Of a stretch of 64,000 nt of DNA, positions 16,407 to 24,241 are shown in pieces. The DNA is from Pseudomonadales bacterium. Lineage in GTDB: Bacteria > Pseudomonadota > Gammaproteobacteria > Pseudomonadales > Azotimanducaceae. The position numbers and the translations under genes were made by a program. The stretch lies in assembly GCA_019634925.1 (NCBI GenBank), contig JAHCAL010000002.1, forward strand, positions 434,001-498,000, in the 5' to 3' direction. The notes beneath the pieces were generated by a model. The model ran no database searches. It was not told where the DNA came from and was given only the letters and a program-made list of their open reading frames with translations. Numbering within the stretch: the stretch's first letter is position 1; every line of letters begins with the position of its first letter.

Positions 16407-18356
16407 ATGGACCTGAGCGATGGATTCCACCTCGGCGACTGGCAGGTATTGCCGCTCGAAGGCCGCATCGTGGCGGCCGACGGTGGTGATTCAAGGCGCG
16501 TCCGTCGTAAAGCCATGGACGTGTTGTGTGTGCTCGCTGCACGCGCGGGCCAGGTCGTGGAGCGAGACGACCTGCTGGCCGAGGTCTGGGGCCGTACGGC
16601 TGTCACCGATGAACCGCTGACCGCCACCATCGGCGAGCTCCGCCGCCTGCTCGGTGAGCGGAGCGGGTCGGAGCGGCGCTACATCGAGACCATCCCGAAG
16701 CGCGGCTATCGACTCCTGTGCGAGGCGTTACCGCTCATCCCTCGGCAAGAACCCGACACCGAAGCGCCGGCGCGTCCCGCGCTTGTGCCGCCGCCGGTGG
16801 ACCGCGTAACGCATCCACCGTACCTGGCCCGCCAGCAACCAAGAGCGCGCTTCGGCTGGCGGGCGGTGCTCGCTGTCAGCACGATTGCCATCGTGAGTTA
16901 CCTCGTCTACCAGGAGCTCTCAGCACCAGTACCGGTTCCGGAACGTTCCATCGCGGTTCTGCCGTTCGACGACCTGAGTCCCGCGGGGGACCAGGCCTAC
17001 CTCGCCGATGGCGTCGCGGAGGAACTGGTATCGCTGCTGACGCGCATCCCGACGCTCCAGGTTGCGGCGCGCAACTCGGCCTTCTCGTTCCGCGACCAGG
17101 CGCTCGACGTGCACCAGATCGCAAGCCGCCTGAAGGTAGCCCATGTGCTGATAGGCAGCGTGCAGAGAGTCGGCGACCAGGTCCGCGTGACAGTGCAACT
17201 GGTGGACGCACGCGCGGGCTACCAACGCTGGTCCGATACCTACCATCGTACGCTTGACGACATTTTCGCCATCCAGGCCGAAATCGCCGGACGCGTCGCC
17301 GATCAGTTGCGCGTGCAACTGGTTGGCCGTGCGGCGCAGATCCGTGAGACCGACACGCGTGCGTACACGCTCTATCTCAAGGCGCGTCATATCGGCCGGC
17401 AACACACGGAGCAGGGTCTCACGCAGGCCGCGACGCTCTACCGGGAGGCACTCGAGATCGACGCCGACTATCTGCCGGCATGGAACGAACTGGCCGGGAC
17501 GTATTTCAACCTGGTCGGTTTCGCGCTGATGCCGCGCGAGGAAGGCTATCGGCTGGCACGCGAAGCGGCTTACCAGGCACTTGCACGGGACCCCGACTAT
17601 GCGCCGGCTCACGATCGGCTCGGCTGGCTTGCCCTGTACGAGGACAGCGACCTGGTGGCGGCAGCTGCGCACTACGGCCGAGCCCTCGCACTCGAACCGG
17701 ACGACGACGTCATCCGCTCTAACGCCGCGCTCGTCGCGCTCGCCATCGGCCGAATGGACGATGCCATCGCGCTGCTCGAAGACGGCGCGATCCGCGACCC
17801 GGTATCGGCGGTGAGCCACGCCAACCTTGCCAACGCCTACCTGCTGGCACGCAAGTACACAGAAGCGGAACGCAGCATGCGCAACGCGCTGACCCTGAGC
17901 CCGCAGTATGCGGCCGGCCACTTTCGCCTGGCTCGAATCCTGCTCGCGCGGCGAGACCTGACCGGCGCCAGCGCTGCACTGGACGCCGAGCCGCTCGAAG
18001 CCGGCAGATTGCTCGGCCGCGCATTCCTCGGCAACGCAATCGGCGCCATCGAGGACGCCGACGCGGCCATTGCCGACCTCGAGACGCGTTTCGGCAATCG
18101 GGCCGCCGGCAACATCGCCCAGGTCTACGCGCAGCGGGGCGATCTCGAGCAGGCCTTCGAATGGCTCGAAACCGAGTACCGGACCAACGGGACGGCCGGG
18201 TTCCTCGAATACCGCTGGGACCCGGTCTTCGACCCGATCCGGGCGGATCCACGCTGGGCCGACCTGCTCGATCGGATCGGATTCGGTGACGACCAGCTGG
18301 CGGAGGTGGAATTTCCCCGCCTCACGGCGCTGCGGGGAAAAGTTTCGGCGAAATAG
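16407..18356 (+). CDS. Membrane-bound winged-helix regulator with FlgO/TolB-like and TPR domains (CadC-type)
   Basis: A 649-residue protein. Residues 1-105 are an OmpR/CadC winged-helix domain (RRKAMDVLCVLAARAGQVVE, RRYIETIPKRGYRLL). One membrane helix follows near residue 155 (AVLAVSTIAIVSYLVY). Next comes an adenylate-cyclase-associated/FlgO-like domain (RSIAVLPFDDLSPAGDQAYL to TVQLVDARAGYQRWSDTY), then about eight TPR units to the end. It probably senses a periplasmic signal through the C-terminal part and binds DNA in the cytoplasm. The divergent DUF3604 gene is the nearest candidate target, but this is inferred from position only. Confidence 0.9.
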   Translation: MDLSDGFHLGDWQVLPLEGRIVAADGGDSRRVRRKAMDVLCVLAARAGQVVERDDLLAEVWGRTAVTDEPLTATIGELRRLLGERSGSERRYIETIPKRGYRLLCEALPLIPRQEPDTEAPARPALVPPPVDRVTHPPYLARQQPRARFGWRAVLAVSTIAIVSYLVYQELSAPVPVPERSIAVLPFDDLSPAGDQAYLADGVAEELVSLLTRIPTLQVAARNSAFSFRDQALDVHQIASRLKVAHVLIGSVQRVGDQVRVTVQLVDARAGYQRWSDTYHRTLDDIFAIQAEIAGRVADQLRVQLVGRAAQIRETDTRAYTLYLKARHIGRQHTEQGLTQAATLYREALEIDADYLPAWNELAGTYFNLVGFALMPREEGYRLAREAAYQALARDPDYAPAHDRLGWLALYEDSDLVAAAAHYGRALALEPDDDVIRSNAALVALAIGRMDDAIALLEDGAIRDPVSAVSHANLANAYLLARKYTEAERSMRNALTLSPQYAAGHFRLARILLARRDLTGASAALDAEPLEAGRLLGRAFLGNAIGAIEDADAAIADLETRFGNRAAGNIAQVYAQRGDLEQAFEWLETEYRTNGTAGFLEYRWDPVFDPIRADPRWADLLDRIGFGDDQLAEVEFPRLTALRGKVSAK

Positions 18357-18464
18357 AGGAAAACTACCGCTTTAATTTCAGTCGGTTGGCTCTTCGAACG
18401 GGAATCATGCCCGGCCAGCAGCGACCACTCCGGACGCTGCCTGACGCATCGAGAGGAGCCGATC

Positions 18465-19223
18465 ATGATCGACGCTACGACCTTCCTGACCTTTCTTCCC
18501 CTGGCACTGATCGCCGGATTCATGCTGCTGGCACTGTTGCACGATGCGCGCCGCTACGAGAAGCCGCGCTGGTGGAAGACCCGGATGACGCTCGCAACCA
18601 TCGCGGTCGTGGCGGGCTCCATGGCCATCACCGGGCTGTGGGGAACGCTGCTCGACGACTTCCACCTGCTCGACGGTGCCGTGCTGGGTACCTGGCCGGG
18701 CGCGGGTGCCGGGATCATGGTCTACGAGTTCGTGCACTACTGGTACCACCGCGCCGTCCACCGTTTCGACTGGCTGTGGCGGGTCACGCACCAGATGCAC
18801 CACAGCGCCGAGGCGATGGACGCGTTCAGCGCCAACTATCTGCACCCCGGAGACGTGGTGGGGTTTACGACCGCGAGCAGCCTGGTCTTCTTTCCGTTGC
18901 TCGGGCTTGACGTGGAAGCAGGACTGATCTGCGGTGCATGGCTCGGCTTCAACGCCATGTTCCAGCACGCCAACATCCGCACGCCACGCTGGCTCGGTTA
19001 CCTGATCCAGCGCCCGGAAAGCCACGTCGTCCATCATCAGCGGGGTCGGCATCGGTACAACTATGCGAACCTGCCCCTGTGGGACATGGTTTTCGGGACC
19101 TTCCGCAATCCGGGACGCGTGGACGCAATGAAGGCGGGCTTCTACACCGGCGCCTCCACACGCATCCTGGATATGCTGCTCGGCCGCGACGTTTCGCAAC
19201 CGGTGCGCGGGGCGGCACAATGA
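18465..19223 (+). CDS. Sterol desaturase / fatty acid hydroxylase family protein
   Basis: A 252-residue membrane protein of the fatty acid hydroxylase superfamily (PF04116). The di-iron histidine clusters are clear: HYWYHRAVHRFDWLW, HQMHHSAEAMDAFS and HVVHHQRGRHRYNYANLPLW. Three to four hydrophobic segments precede or separate them. It should hydroxylate or desaturate a lipid or sterol-like chain in the cytoplasmic membrane. GAGAGGAG lies just before ATG 18465. It stands alone; the substrate cannot be predicted. Confidence 0.92.
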   Translation: MIDATTFLTFLPLALIAGFMLLALLHDARRYEKPRWWKTRMTLATIAVVAGSMAITGLWGTLLDDFHLLDGAVLGTWPGAGAGIMVYEFVHYWYHRAVHRFDWLWRVTHQMHHSAEAMDAFSANYLHPGDVVGFTTASSLVFFPLLGLDVEAGLICGAWLGFNAMFQHANIRTPRWLGYLIQRPESHVVHHQRGRHRYNYANLPLWDMVFGTFRNPGRVDAMKAGFYTGASTRILDMLLGRDVSQPVRGAAQ

Positions 19224-19317
19224 CCTGACAGCCAAGGCAAGGGCGCCGCGCCACAGGGGACCGGGGAGGGGGGAACACTGCCGCCCGGCGTGTTCCTGCC
19301 GCCGATCCCCTGATCGT

Positions 19318-19419
19318 TCACGGTTCGCTCAACTTCACCTGCATCGCTTCCGGCAGCGGCAGACGCACCGTTTCCGCGAGGTTGCCCTTGCCCGGCACAT
19401 GGTTGACCTCGAGGCGGGT
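19318..19419 (-). repeat. 102-bp partial duplicate of the 3' end of the VOC gene (copy 1)
   Basis: This segment is almost identical, with only a few substitutions, to 20086-20187, the last 34 codons of the VOC gene, in the same orientation. It would encode TRLEVNHVPGKGNLAETVRL and the remaining C-terminus to the same stop, but no VOC domain precedes it. The two copies are 768 bp apart and flank the GNAT gene. The wider gap 19224-19536 holds otherwise only the truncated reading frame at 19335-19478. Confidence 0.9.
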
Positions 19420-19478
19420 ACGGCGAGGCAGCCGAAGCCGGCCAGCACGAGCAGGCATCCCGGAATACTGCGCACCAT
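19335..19478 (-). pseudogene. Truncated signal-peptide gene running into the duplicated VOC fragment
   Basis: ATG 19478 has a good ribosome binding site (GGAGAAG, three bases upstream) and opens MVRSIPGCLLVLAGFGCLAV, which looks like a lipoprotein or secretion signal. After about 20 codons the frame enters the 102-bp duplicate in a different phase from the VOC frame and ends after 47 residues with an Arg/Cys-rich nonsense tail. It looks like the 5' remnant of a secreted-protein gene whose body was replaced. A tiny functional protein cannot be ruled out. Confidence 0.5.
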
Positions 19479-19536
19479 GCTTCTCCAACGGCCGCGCTGC
19501 GTGGGCCGCCAACCCTCGACCATGGCGTCGGCCACG

Positions 19537-20061
19537 TCAACCCTCCAGCGGCTTGCCGAGCCGCCTGGCGCGCAGATCGTCGGATGGCCCATCGACGTCA
19601 TAGCCGAGCTGGCGCGCCAGCGCCTGCATGCGCCCGTTCTCGCGCAACACGTTGGCCACCAGCCGACGGATGCCGGCCGCCTGCGCCAGGTCGCGCAGCG
19701 CCAGCAGTAGGTGCGTGCCGACCCCTTTGCCCTGCCAGGCGTCGGCGACGACGATCGCCATCTCAGCGGTGTCGCCGGTACCCTCGCGTACGTAGCGCGC
19801 CACGCCGATCTGTTCGTCCCCTGCCGGGCCGGGCAGGTACGCAACCAGGGCGAGCGCATCTGGATAGTCGTTGTGGACGAACCGCTCGAGCATGTCGGGC
19901 GTGAGCTCCCGGAGCGCGCTATGGAAGCGAAAGTAGCGCGACTCACGGGAGAGTCCACGCACGAACGCCGCCTCGCGCTCGCGATCGTCGGGACGGATCG
20001 GGCGGATCCAGACGGTGTGGCCGTCCGCCTCGAAGCTGGAGAGGTAGTCGGGTGTCGCCAT
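19537..20061 (-). CDS. GNAT family N-acetyltransferase
   Basis: A 174-residue GNAT protein. The acetyl-CoA binding motif A is AEMAIVVADAWQGKGVGTHL, followed by LLLALRDLAQAAGIRRLVAN. The N-terminal half (RPIRPDDREREAAFVRGLS, SRYFRFHSALRELTP) resembles the acetyltransferase domain attached to acyl-CoA synthetase-like (Pat) enzymes and its stand-alone relatives. ATG 20061 is chosen because GAGGAGA lies upstream; GTG 20076 would add five residues that overlap it. Substrate unknown. It lies between the two copies of the VOC 3' duplication, directly downstream of the VOC gene. Confidence 0.88.
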   Translation of the reverse strand: MATPDYLSSFEADGHTVWIRPIRPDDREREAAFVRGLSRESRYFRFHSALRELTPDMLERFVHNDYPDALALVAYLPGPAGDEQIGVARYVREGTGDTAEMAIVVADAWQGKGVGTHLLLALRDLAQAAGIRRLVANVLRENGRMQALARQLGYDVDGPSDDLRARRLGKPLEG

Positions 20062-20085
20062 CTCAGGTCTCCTCACCCCCTGCCG

Positions 20086-20187
20086 TCACGGCTCGCTCAA
20101 CTTCACCTGCATCGCTTCCGGCAGCGGCAGTCGCACGGTTGCCGCGAGGTTGCCCTTGCCCGGCACATGGTTGACCTCGAGGCGGGT
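20086..20187 (-). repeat. 102-bp direct repeat (copy 2, inside the VOC gene)
   Basis: This is the source or sister copy of 19318-19419. Only a few substitutions separate the two, for example GGTTCG versus GGCTCG and CAGACGCAC versus CAGTCGCAC. Confidence 0.9.
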
Positions 20188-20550
20188 GCCGCACGGGTCC
20201 TCGAACAGCACGGAGTAATAGCCCGGCGCCCATTCGTCGTCCTGCGGCGGGTGCACGACACGGCCGCCGTATTCGCCGACGGCCCGGGCAACGGCATCGA
20301 CATCCTCACGCGAGCGGGCGCGGAAGCAGAGGTGGTGCAGGCCGGCCCGGTACTGGTCGAACGGCTCGGGGCTGCGCGCGCGACGGATGCCGACACCCGT
20401 GCGCGCGCCGACGCAGTAGAAGAGATCGTCGGTATCCACCAGGCACTGCATGTCGAACAGTGCGAGCAGGCGGCGGTAGAACGGCAGCGCCAGGTCGTAG
20501 TCGGCGACCGTGAGGTACACGTGGGCAATGCCGTTGATGGCAACGGTCAT
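20086..20550 (-). CDS. VOC (glyoxalase/dioxygenase) superfamily protein
   Basis: A 154-residue protein with two beta-alpha-beta-beta-beta modules: INGIAHVYLTVADYDLALPF at the start, GLHHLCFRARSREDVDAVAR in the middle and GYYSVLFEDPCGTRLEVNH near the end. His, His and Glu positions of the metal site appear conserved. It may be a lyase, isomerase or dioxygenase; the substrate is unknown. Its last 102 bp are duplicated at 19318-19419. It is transcribed in the same direction as the GNAT gene, 24 bp upstream of it. Confidence 0.87.
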   Translation of the reverse strand: MTVAINGIAHVYLTVADYDLALPFYRRLLALFDMQCLVDTDDLFYCVGARTGVGIRRARSPEPFDQYRAGLHHLCFRARSREDVDAVARAVGEYGGRVVHPPQDDEWAPGYYSVLFEDPCGTRLEVNHVPGKGNLAATVRLPLPEAMQVKLSEP

Positions 20551-20694
20551 GGGAGGCTCCGTGGAAAACGACTCGCGGCTTCGAGCTTACCAGCTGCGTG
20601 CCTTGTCCGTTCGGCGCGAATGGCTGTCGCGCACGGCCCCGACGGTCCGCGGCCACCTGCACAGCCGATCGGTCCGACGATCTATACTCGCGCC

Positions 20695-21744
20695 ATGACT
20701 CCCGCCGAGCGCCACGTACTGACGGCCCGCGAACTCTCGACGCTGCTGGCGGATCCGGCCGCGGTGGAGGCCTGCTCTGTGGTCGCGCAGACCACGGCGC
20801 CTTGGCTCATCGTGGATCTGCACGACGCCGGGCGGCTCGACCGAGCCGCCCTGCCCCAGCCTGCCTGCGTGGTGATCGGTCTGCATGACGGCGCGGCGAC
20901 ACACGTGCCGGAGATCGTGGACGTGGTGGCCGATTCGGATCAGGCGCTCGAGGCACTGTGCCAGGCGATCGCGGCACGGCCCGTGGCCAGCACCGTGCTC
21001 GTGCAGGTGCTGCGGCACAACTCGGGAGCCCCCGTGCACGCCGGACTGCTCGTCGAGTCGCTCGCGTATTCCACGCTGCAACACGGCGCGGAATTCCGCG
21101 CCTGGCTTGCCGCGCGTGGCGTCACGCGCACCCACACACCGGAACGGCTGCCCGACGACCCCGACCCCGTGCGCGTCGAACGCGCGGCCGAGCTCCTCCG
21201 GATCACCCTCGACCGACCGGCACGGCGCAATGCCTATTCGCGCGCGATGCGGGATGCGCTGTGCAGCGCCCTCGAAGTTGCATGCCATGACGCGGCGGTC
21301 ACGCGCATCCTACTGACCGGCGCCGGACCGGCATTCTGCGCCGGCGGCGACCTCGACGAGTTCGGCCACGCACGCGACGCGGCACTGGCGCACGCGACCC
21401 GGATGACCCGCAACGCGGCCACGTTGCTGCACCGGCTGCGGGAGCGGGTCGTCTGCGAGGTGCACGGCGCCTGCATCGGCGCCGGGATCGAACTGCCGGC
21501 CTTTGCCGGGCATATCCGGGCACAGCCGGACAGCTTCTTCCAGCTGCCCGAGGTCGGCATGGGTCTGATTCCGGGCGCCGGCGGCACGGTGAGCATCACC
21601 CACCGGATCGGACGGCTGCGGACCGCGCAGATGGCGCTGACCCGCGCACGCATCGACGCACCGACCGCCCTGCACTGGGGGCTGATCGACACGATCGTCG
21701 ACGATGGCCGGGGTCAGGCGAGCGCGGCCACGCGCTCGCGGTAA
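20695..21744 (+). CDS. Enoyl-CoA hydratase/isomerase family protein with N-terminal extension
   Basis: A 349-residue protein whose crotonase domain occupies about residues 165-345. The oxyanion-hole segments are LTGAGPAFCAGGDLDEF and CIGAGIELPAFAGHI; PEVGMGLIPGAGGTVS carries the acidic active-site position. The first 165 residues are an extension without a catalytic signature, ending GLLVESLAYSTLQHGAEFRA, which resembles a crotonase tail. It should hydrate, isomerise or hydrolyse an acyl-CoA. ATG 20695 begins the frame; a longer frame starting near 19711 crosses other genes and is rejected. Its 3' end overlaps the converging SRPBCC gene by 31 bp. Confidence 0.88.
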   Translation: MTPAERHVLTARELSTLLADPAAVEACSVVAQTTAPWLIVDLHDAGRLDRAALPQPACVVIGLHDGAATHVPEIVDVVADSDQALEALCQAIAARPVASTVLVQVLRHNSGAPVHAGLLVESLAYSTLQHGAEFRAWLAARGVTRTHTPERLPDDPDPVRVERAAELLRITLDRPARRNAYSRAMRDALCSALEVACHDAAVTRILLTGAGPAFCAGGDLDEFGHARDAALAHATRMTRNAATLLHRLRERVVCEVHGACIGAGIELPAFAGHIRAQPDSFFQLPEVGMGLIPGAGGTVSITHRIGRLRTAQMALTRARIDAPTALHWGLIDTIVDDGRGQASAATRSR

Positions 21745-22232
21745 GCCGCACGCGTCTCCTGAAAGCGCTGAAACGGGAACCTGATCGGTACACCCTCGAG
21801 TGCTGCGATCAGCATCATGAGGTGGGCTTCCCAGCCGGCGCAGGCCCGCGCCACGTCCTCGTCGCGCGGCACGCGCAGCGTGAGCGTGAGGCGCGTGGCC
21901 CCACCCGATTCAGCCGCGAGCGCCCAGCGCACCGGACGCAGCGGTTCGCCCGGGCCGCTCCAGGAATACTCGAGCAGGCGCGGCGGCTCGATGGCGGATA
22001 CCGCACTGTCGATCACCGTGCCGCTGTCCTCGAAGGCGAGTTTCACGACACCGCCCGGAACGAGTTCGATGCTGCCCGGTGCAAGCCACTGCACGACCCG
22101 AGCGGGCTCGGTGAGCATGGCCCAGACCTGCGCCTGGTCGTGGTTCAAGGAGCGTTCCAGGGTCGCGACGAATCCAGCGGCGTCCCGTTCGATGGTACCG
22201 AGCGAGTCGTGATCGAGAGACATGCCAGACAT
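21714..22232 (-). CDS. SRPBCC (START/AHSA1-like) domain protein
   Basis: A 172-residue protein with the SRPBCC fold: ERSLNHDQAQVWAMLTEPAR at the start and VVQWLAPGSIELVPGG, typical of AHSA1/polyketide-cyclase-like ligand-binding proteins. ATG 22232 begins one base after the acyl-CoA ligase stop, so the two are probably coupled; ATG 22223 is an alternative. The ligand is unknown. The 3' end overlaps the converging crotonase gene by 31 bp. Confidence 0.82.
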   Translation of the reverse strand: MSGMSLDHDSLGTIERDAAGFVATLERSLNHDQAQVWAMLTEPARVVQWLAPGSIELVPGGVVKLAFEDSGTVIDSAVSAIEPPRLLEYSWSGPGEPLRPVRWALAAESGGATRLTLTLRVPRDEDVARACAGWEAHLMMLIAALEGVPIRFPFQRFQETRAAYRERVAALA

Positions 22233-22233
22233 G

Positions 22234-23748
22234 TCAGGCACCCTGGTCGGTACCCAGCCACTCGCGCACCACGCGGCGCAGCAGCTTGCCGGTTTCGTTG
22301 TACGGCAGCTCGTCAAAGAACACGACCCGCTGCGGCACCCGCGAGGAGCGCATCCTCGCCTTGACCCACTCCTGGAGCTCACCGCCCGTGACGGACTGCC
22401 CGGGCTTCGCGACGATCGCCGCAGCCACGCCCTCACCCCACTGTTCGTCCGGTATCCCGACCACCGCCGCATCCCGCACGGCCGGATGTTCGAGCAGCAC
22501 GTCTTCGATCTCGCCCGGCGAGAGGTTCTCGCCGCCGCGGACGATCACGTCGTCGGCGCGCCCCTCGAGGAACAGGTAGCCGGATTCGTCCATGCTGCCG
22601 GCGTCGCGGGTCGGGAACCAGCCCTCCGTGTCGGTCACCCGGCCGCGACCCTCGTATTCGCCGGAGACCTGCTCCCCACGCACGTAGATCTCGCCGCGTT
22701 CGTTCGGGCCGAGCACCCGGCCCATGTCGTCGCGGATCTGGATCTCGACACCGGGCAGCGGTACACCGGCTGACGCGAGCCGGCGCCGTACGGCCGGATC
22801 CGCGCTCGACGCGGCGGCACGGTGCTCCTCGGGTCCGAGCACGGTGATCGTGGAACTGGTTTCGGTCAGCCCGTAGGCATTGGTGAAATCGGTGTCCGGG
22901 AACAGCGCCATGGCACGCTCGATGACCGACAGCGGCATGCGCCCGCCGCCGTACGACACGCTGGCGAGCGCCGGCAGGTCCGCGGTGCGCCGACCCTCCA
23001 GTGCCTCGACGATCCGCGCGAGCATGGTGGGCACCAGGAATGCGCTGGTCACCCGTTCGCGGCGCGCCACGTCGAGCCATGCTTCCGCGGAGAAACTCGG
23101 CAGCTGCACCACGCGGCGCCCCGAATAGACCGAACTCAGGATCGCCGCGATCCCGGCCACATGATACGGGGGTACCGATACCAGCGCGGCTTCCGCTTCG
23201 TCTGCGCCGGCGAACTCCACCGACCCGAGGATGTAGGAAACCAGGTGCCGGTGGCGCAGCACGGCCGCCTTGGGCGCGCCCGTGGTGCCGCTGGTGAACA
23301 GCAGCACCGCGATCTCGTCCGGATCCATGGACCACTCGTCCGCGTGATCCTCGGGATGCAGGGTGTCATCGAGGAAGTGGTGGCGGGTCGCCGCCGCGAT
23401 GTCCGCGAGGCCCCCGAGGCGGCCGTGCCGTGCCGCGTCGGTCACCAGGTACGCCGGCGTGACCCGGGCGAGCAGCGCTTCGATCTCGGGATCGGTCAGC
23501 CGATAGTTGAGCGGCACATAGGGCAGTCCCGCCCACGCGCTCGAGAACAGTCCGAGCGGGGTCGCGACGCTGGTGACGTCGAGCATCGCCATGCGGTTGG
23601 CACCGCTCTGGCGCAGGCTCGCCGCGCGCCGGCCGGCAGCGCTGAACAGCTGTCCGTAGGTGAGCGACGAGCCGTCGCTGCTGTCGGTGAAAGCGACCCG
23701 CTCGGGAAATGCGGCGCTCGCCATCTCGAGCAACATCATGACGTTCAT
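22234..23748 (-). CDS. AMP-dependent acyl-CoA synthetase/ligase
   Basis: A 504-residue member of the ANL adenylating family. The nucleotide-binding P-loop is LLFTSGTTGAPKAAVLRH; motif A5 is FTNAYGLTETSS; YLFLEGRADDVIVRGGENLS is the hinge; and NETGKLLRR carries the catalytic lysine. It activates a carboxylic acid to an acyl-adenylate and then an acyl-CoA. ATG 23748 is seven bases after the upstream 100-residue gene's stop. It is the middle gene of a three-gene operon ending with the SRPBCC gene. The natural acid is unknown. Confidence 0.92.
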   Translation of the reverse strand: MNVMMLLEMASAAFPERVAFTDSSDGSSLTYGQLFSAAGRRAASLRQSGANRMAMLDVTSVATPLGLFSSAWAGLPYVPLNYRLTDPEIEALLARVTPAYLVTDAARHGRLGGLADIAAATRHHFLDDTLHPEDHADEWSMDPDEIAVLLFTSGTTGAPKAAVLRHRHLVSYILGSVEFAGADEAEAALVSVPPYHVAGIAAILSSVYSGRRVVQLPSFSAEAWLDVARRERVTSAFLVPTMLARIVEALEGRRTADLPALASVSYGGGRMPLSVIERAMALFPDTDFTNAYGLTETSSTITVLGPEEHRAAASSADPAVRRRLASAGVPLPGVEIQIRDDMGRVLGPNERGEIYVRGEQVSGEYEGRGRVTDTEGWFPTRDAGSMDESGYLFLEGRADDVIVRGGENLSPGEIEDVLLEHPAVRDAAVVGIPDEQWGEGVAAAIVAKPGQSVTGGELQEWVKARMRSSRVPQRVVFFDELPYNETGKLLRRVVREWLGTDQGA

Positions 23749-23755
23749 GGCGGGC

Positions 23756-24058
23756 TCAGTCGGTCTTCGGCAGCTGGCGGGTGTCTTTCTGCAGCAGGAG
23801 CTGGCCGTTCGCGGCGATGCCGCCGTCGCCGGCCTTGACGCAGAGCACCTCGAGTTCGCCGTCCTCGGTGATGTAGCGCTTGCCGATGCGGATGCCGACC
23901 GCATGATCGGGGTGGATCGTGCCCCGCTCGGCAGGGGCCGTCTCGACCATCGGCGCGCCGCCGCAGGTCAGTTCGACCGGCCCTGCCGGCGCCTTGACCA
24001 CCATGATCTCGCCGTCACACACACTGCTCTTCAGGCGCGCGCCCGTCTTCAACTGCAT
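23756..24058 (-). CDS. Small conserved hypothetical protein preceding the acyl-CoA ligase
   Basis: A 100-residue soluble protein (MQLKTGARLKSSVCDGEIMV...). It is rich in beta-strand-type sequence, with VVKAPAGPVELTCGGAPMVE and later IRIGKRYITEDGELEVLCVK, and has three cysteines without a metal-binding spacing. I do not recognise a named family. GGGAGGAGTTGCG precedes ATG 24058. The tight spacing (7 bp) to the acyl-CoA ligase suggests that it serves the same pathway. Confidence 0.72.
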   Translation of the reverse strand: MQLKTGARLKSSVCDGEIMVVKAPAGPVELTCGGAPMVETAPAERGTIHPDHAVGIRIGKRYITEDGELEVLCVKAGDGGIAANGQLLLQKDTRQLPKTD

Positions 24059-24173
24059 CTCGCAACTCCTCCCGTTCCAAGGGGATCGATTCTAGCCCGG
24101 AATCCGCCGCAACGGGTGGCCTGCCGGCGTGGCGCAGCGGGGGCACGGTGTGTTAGATCTTCACCCGTAGCTC

Positions 24174-24231
24174 TACACGCAGGGCTGTTCACGCAGGCCT
24201 CTTCACGCAAGGCCTCTTCACGCAAGGCTAG
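24174..24231. repeat. Four 14-15-bp tandem repeats just upstream of a TTG start
   Basis: Units resembling TCACGCAAGGCCTCT lie at about 24174, 24189, 24203 and 24218. The last unit runs into AGGGAG, the ribosome binding site of the CoA-transferase gene at 24242. The array occupies the middle of the 183-bp divergent intergenic region between the ligase operon and the CoA-transferase operon, where a shared control region would be expected. Confidence 0.8.
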
Positions 24232-24241
24232 GGAGCGCGTC

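Noticed and set aside
20683-20694. TATACT seven bases before the crotonase ATG as a promoter for a leaderless transcript
   Set aside because: No matching -35 element is found 16-18 bp upstream, and TATACT alone is weak evidence.
19711-21744. A long plus-strand frame upstream of the crotonase
   Set aside because: The part before 20695 lies antisense to the GNAT and VOC genes, which have clear domains; the crotonase starts at ATG 20695.
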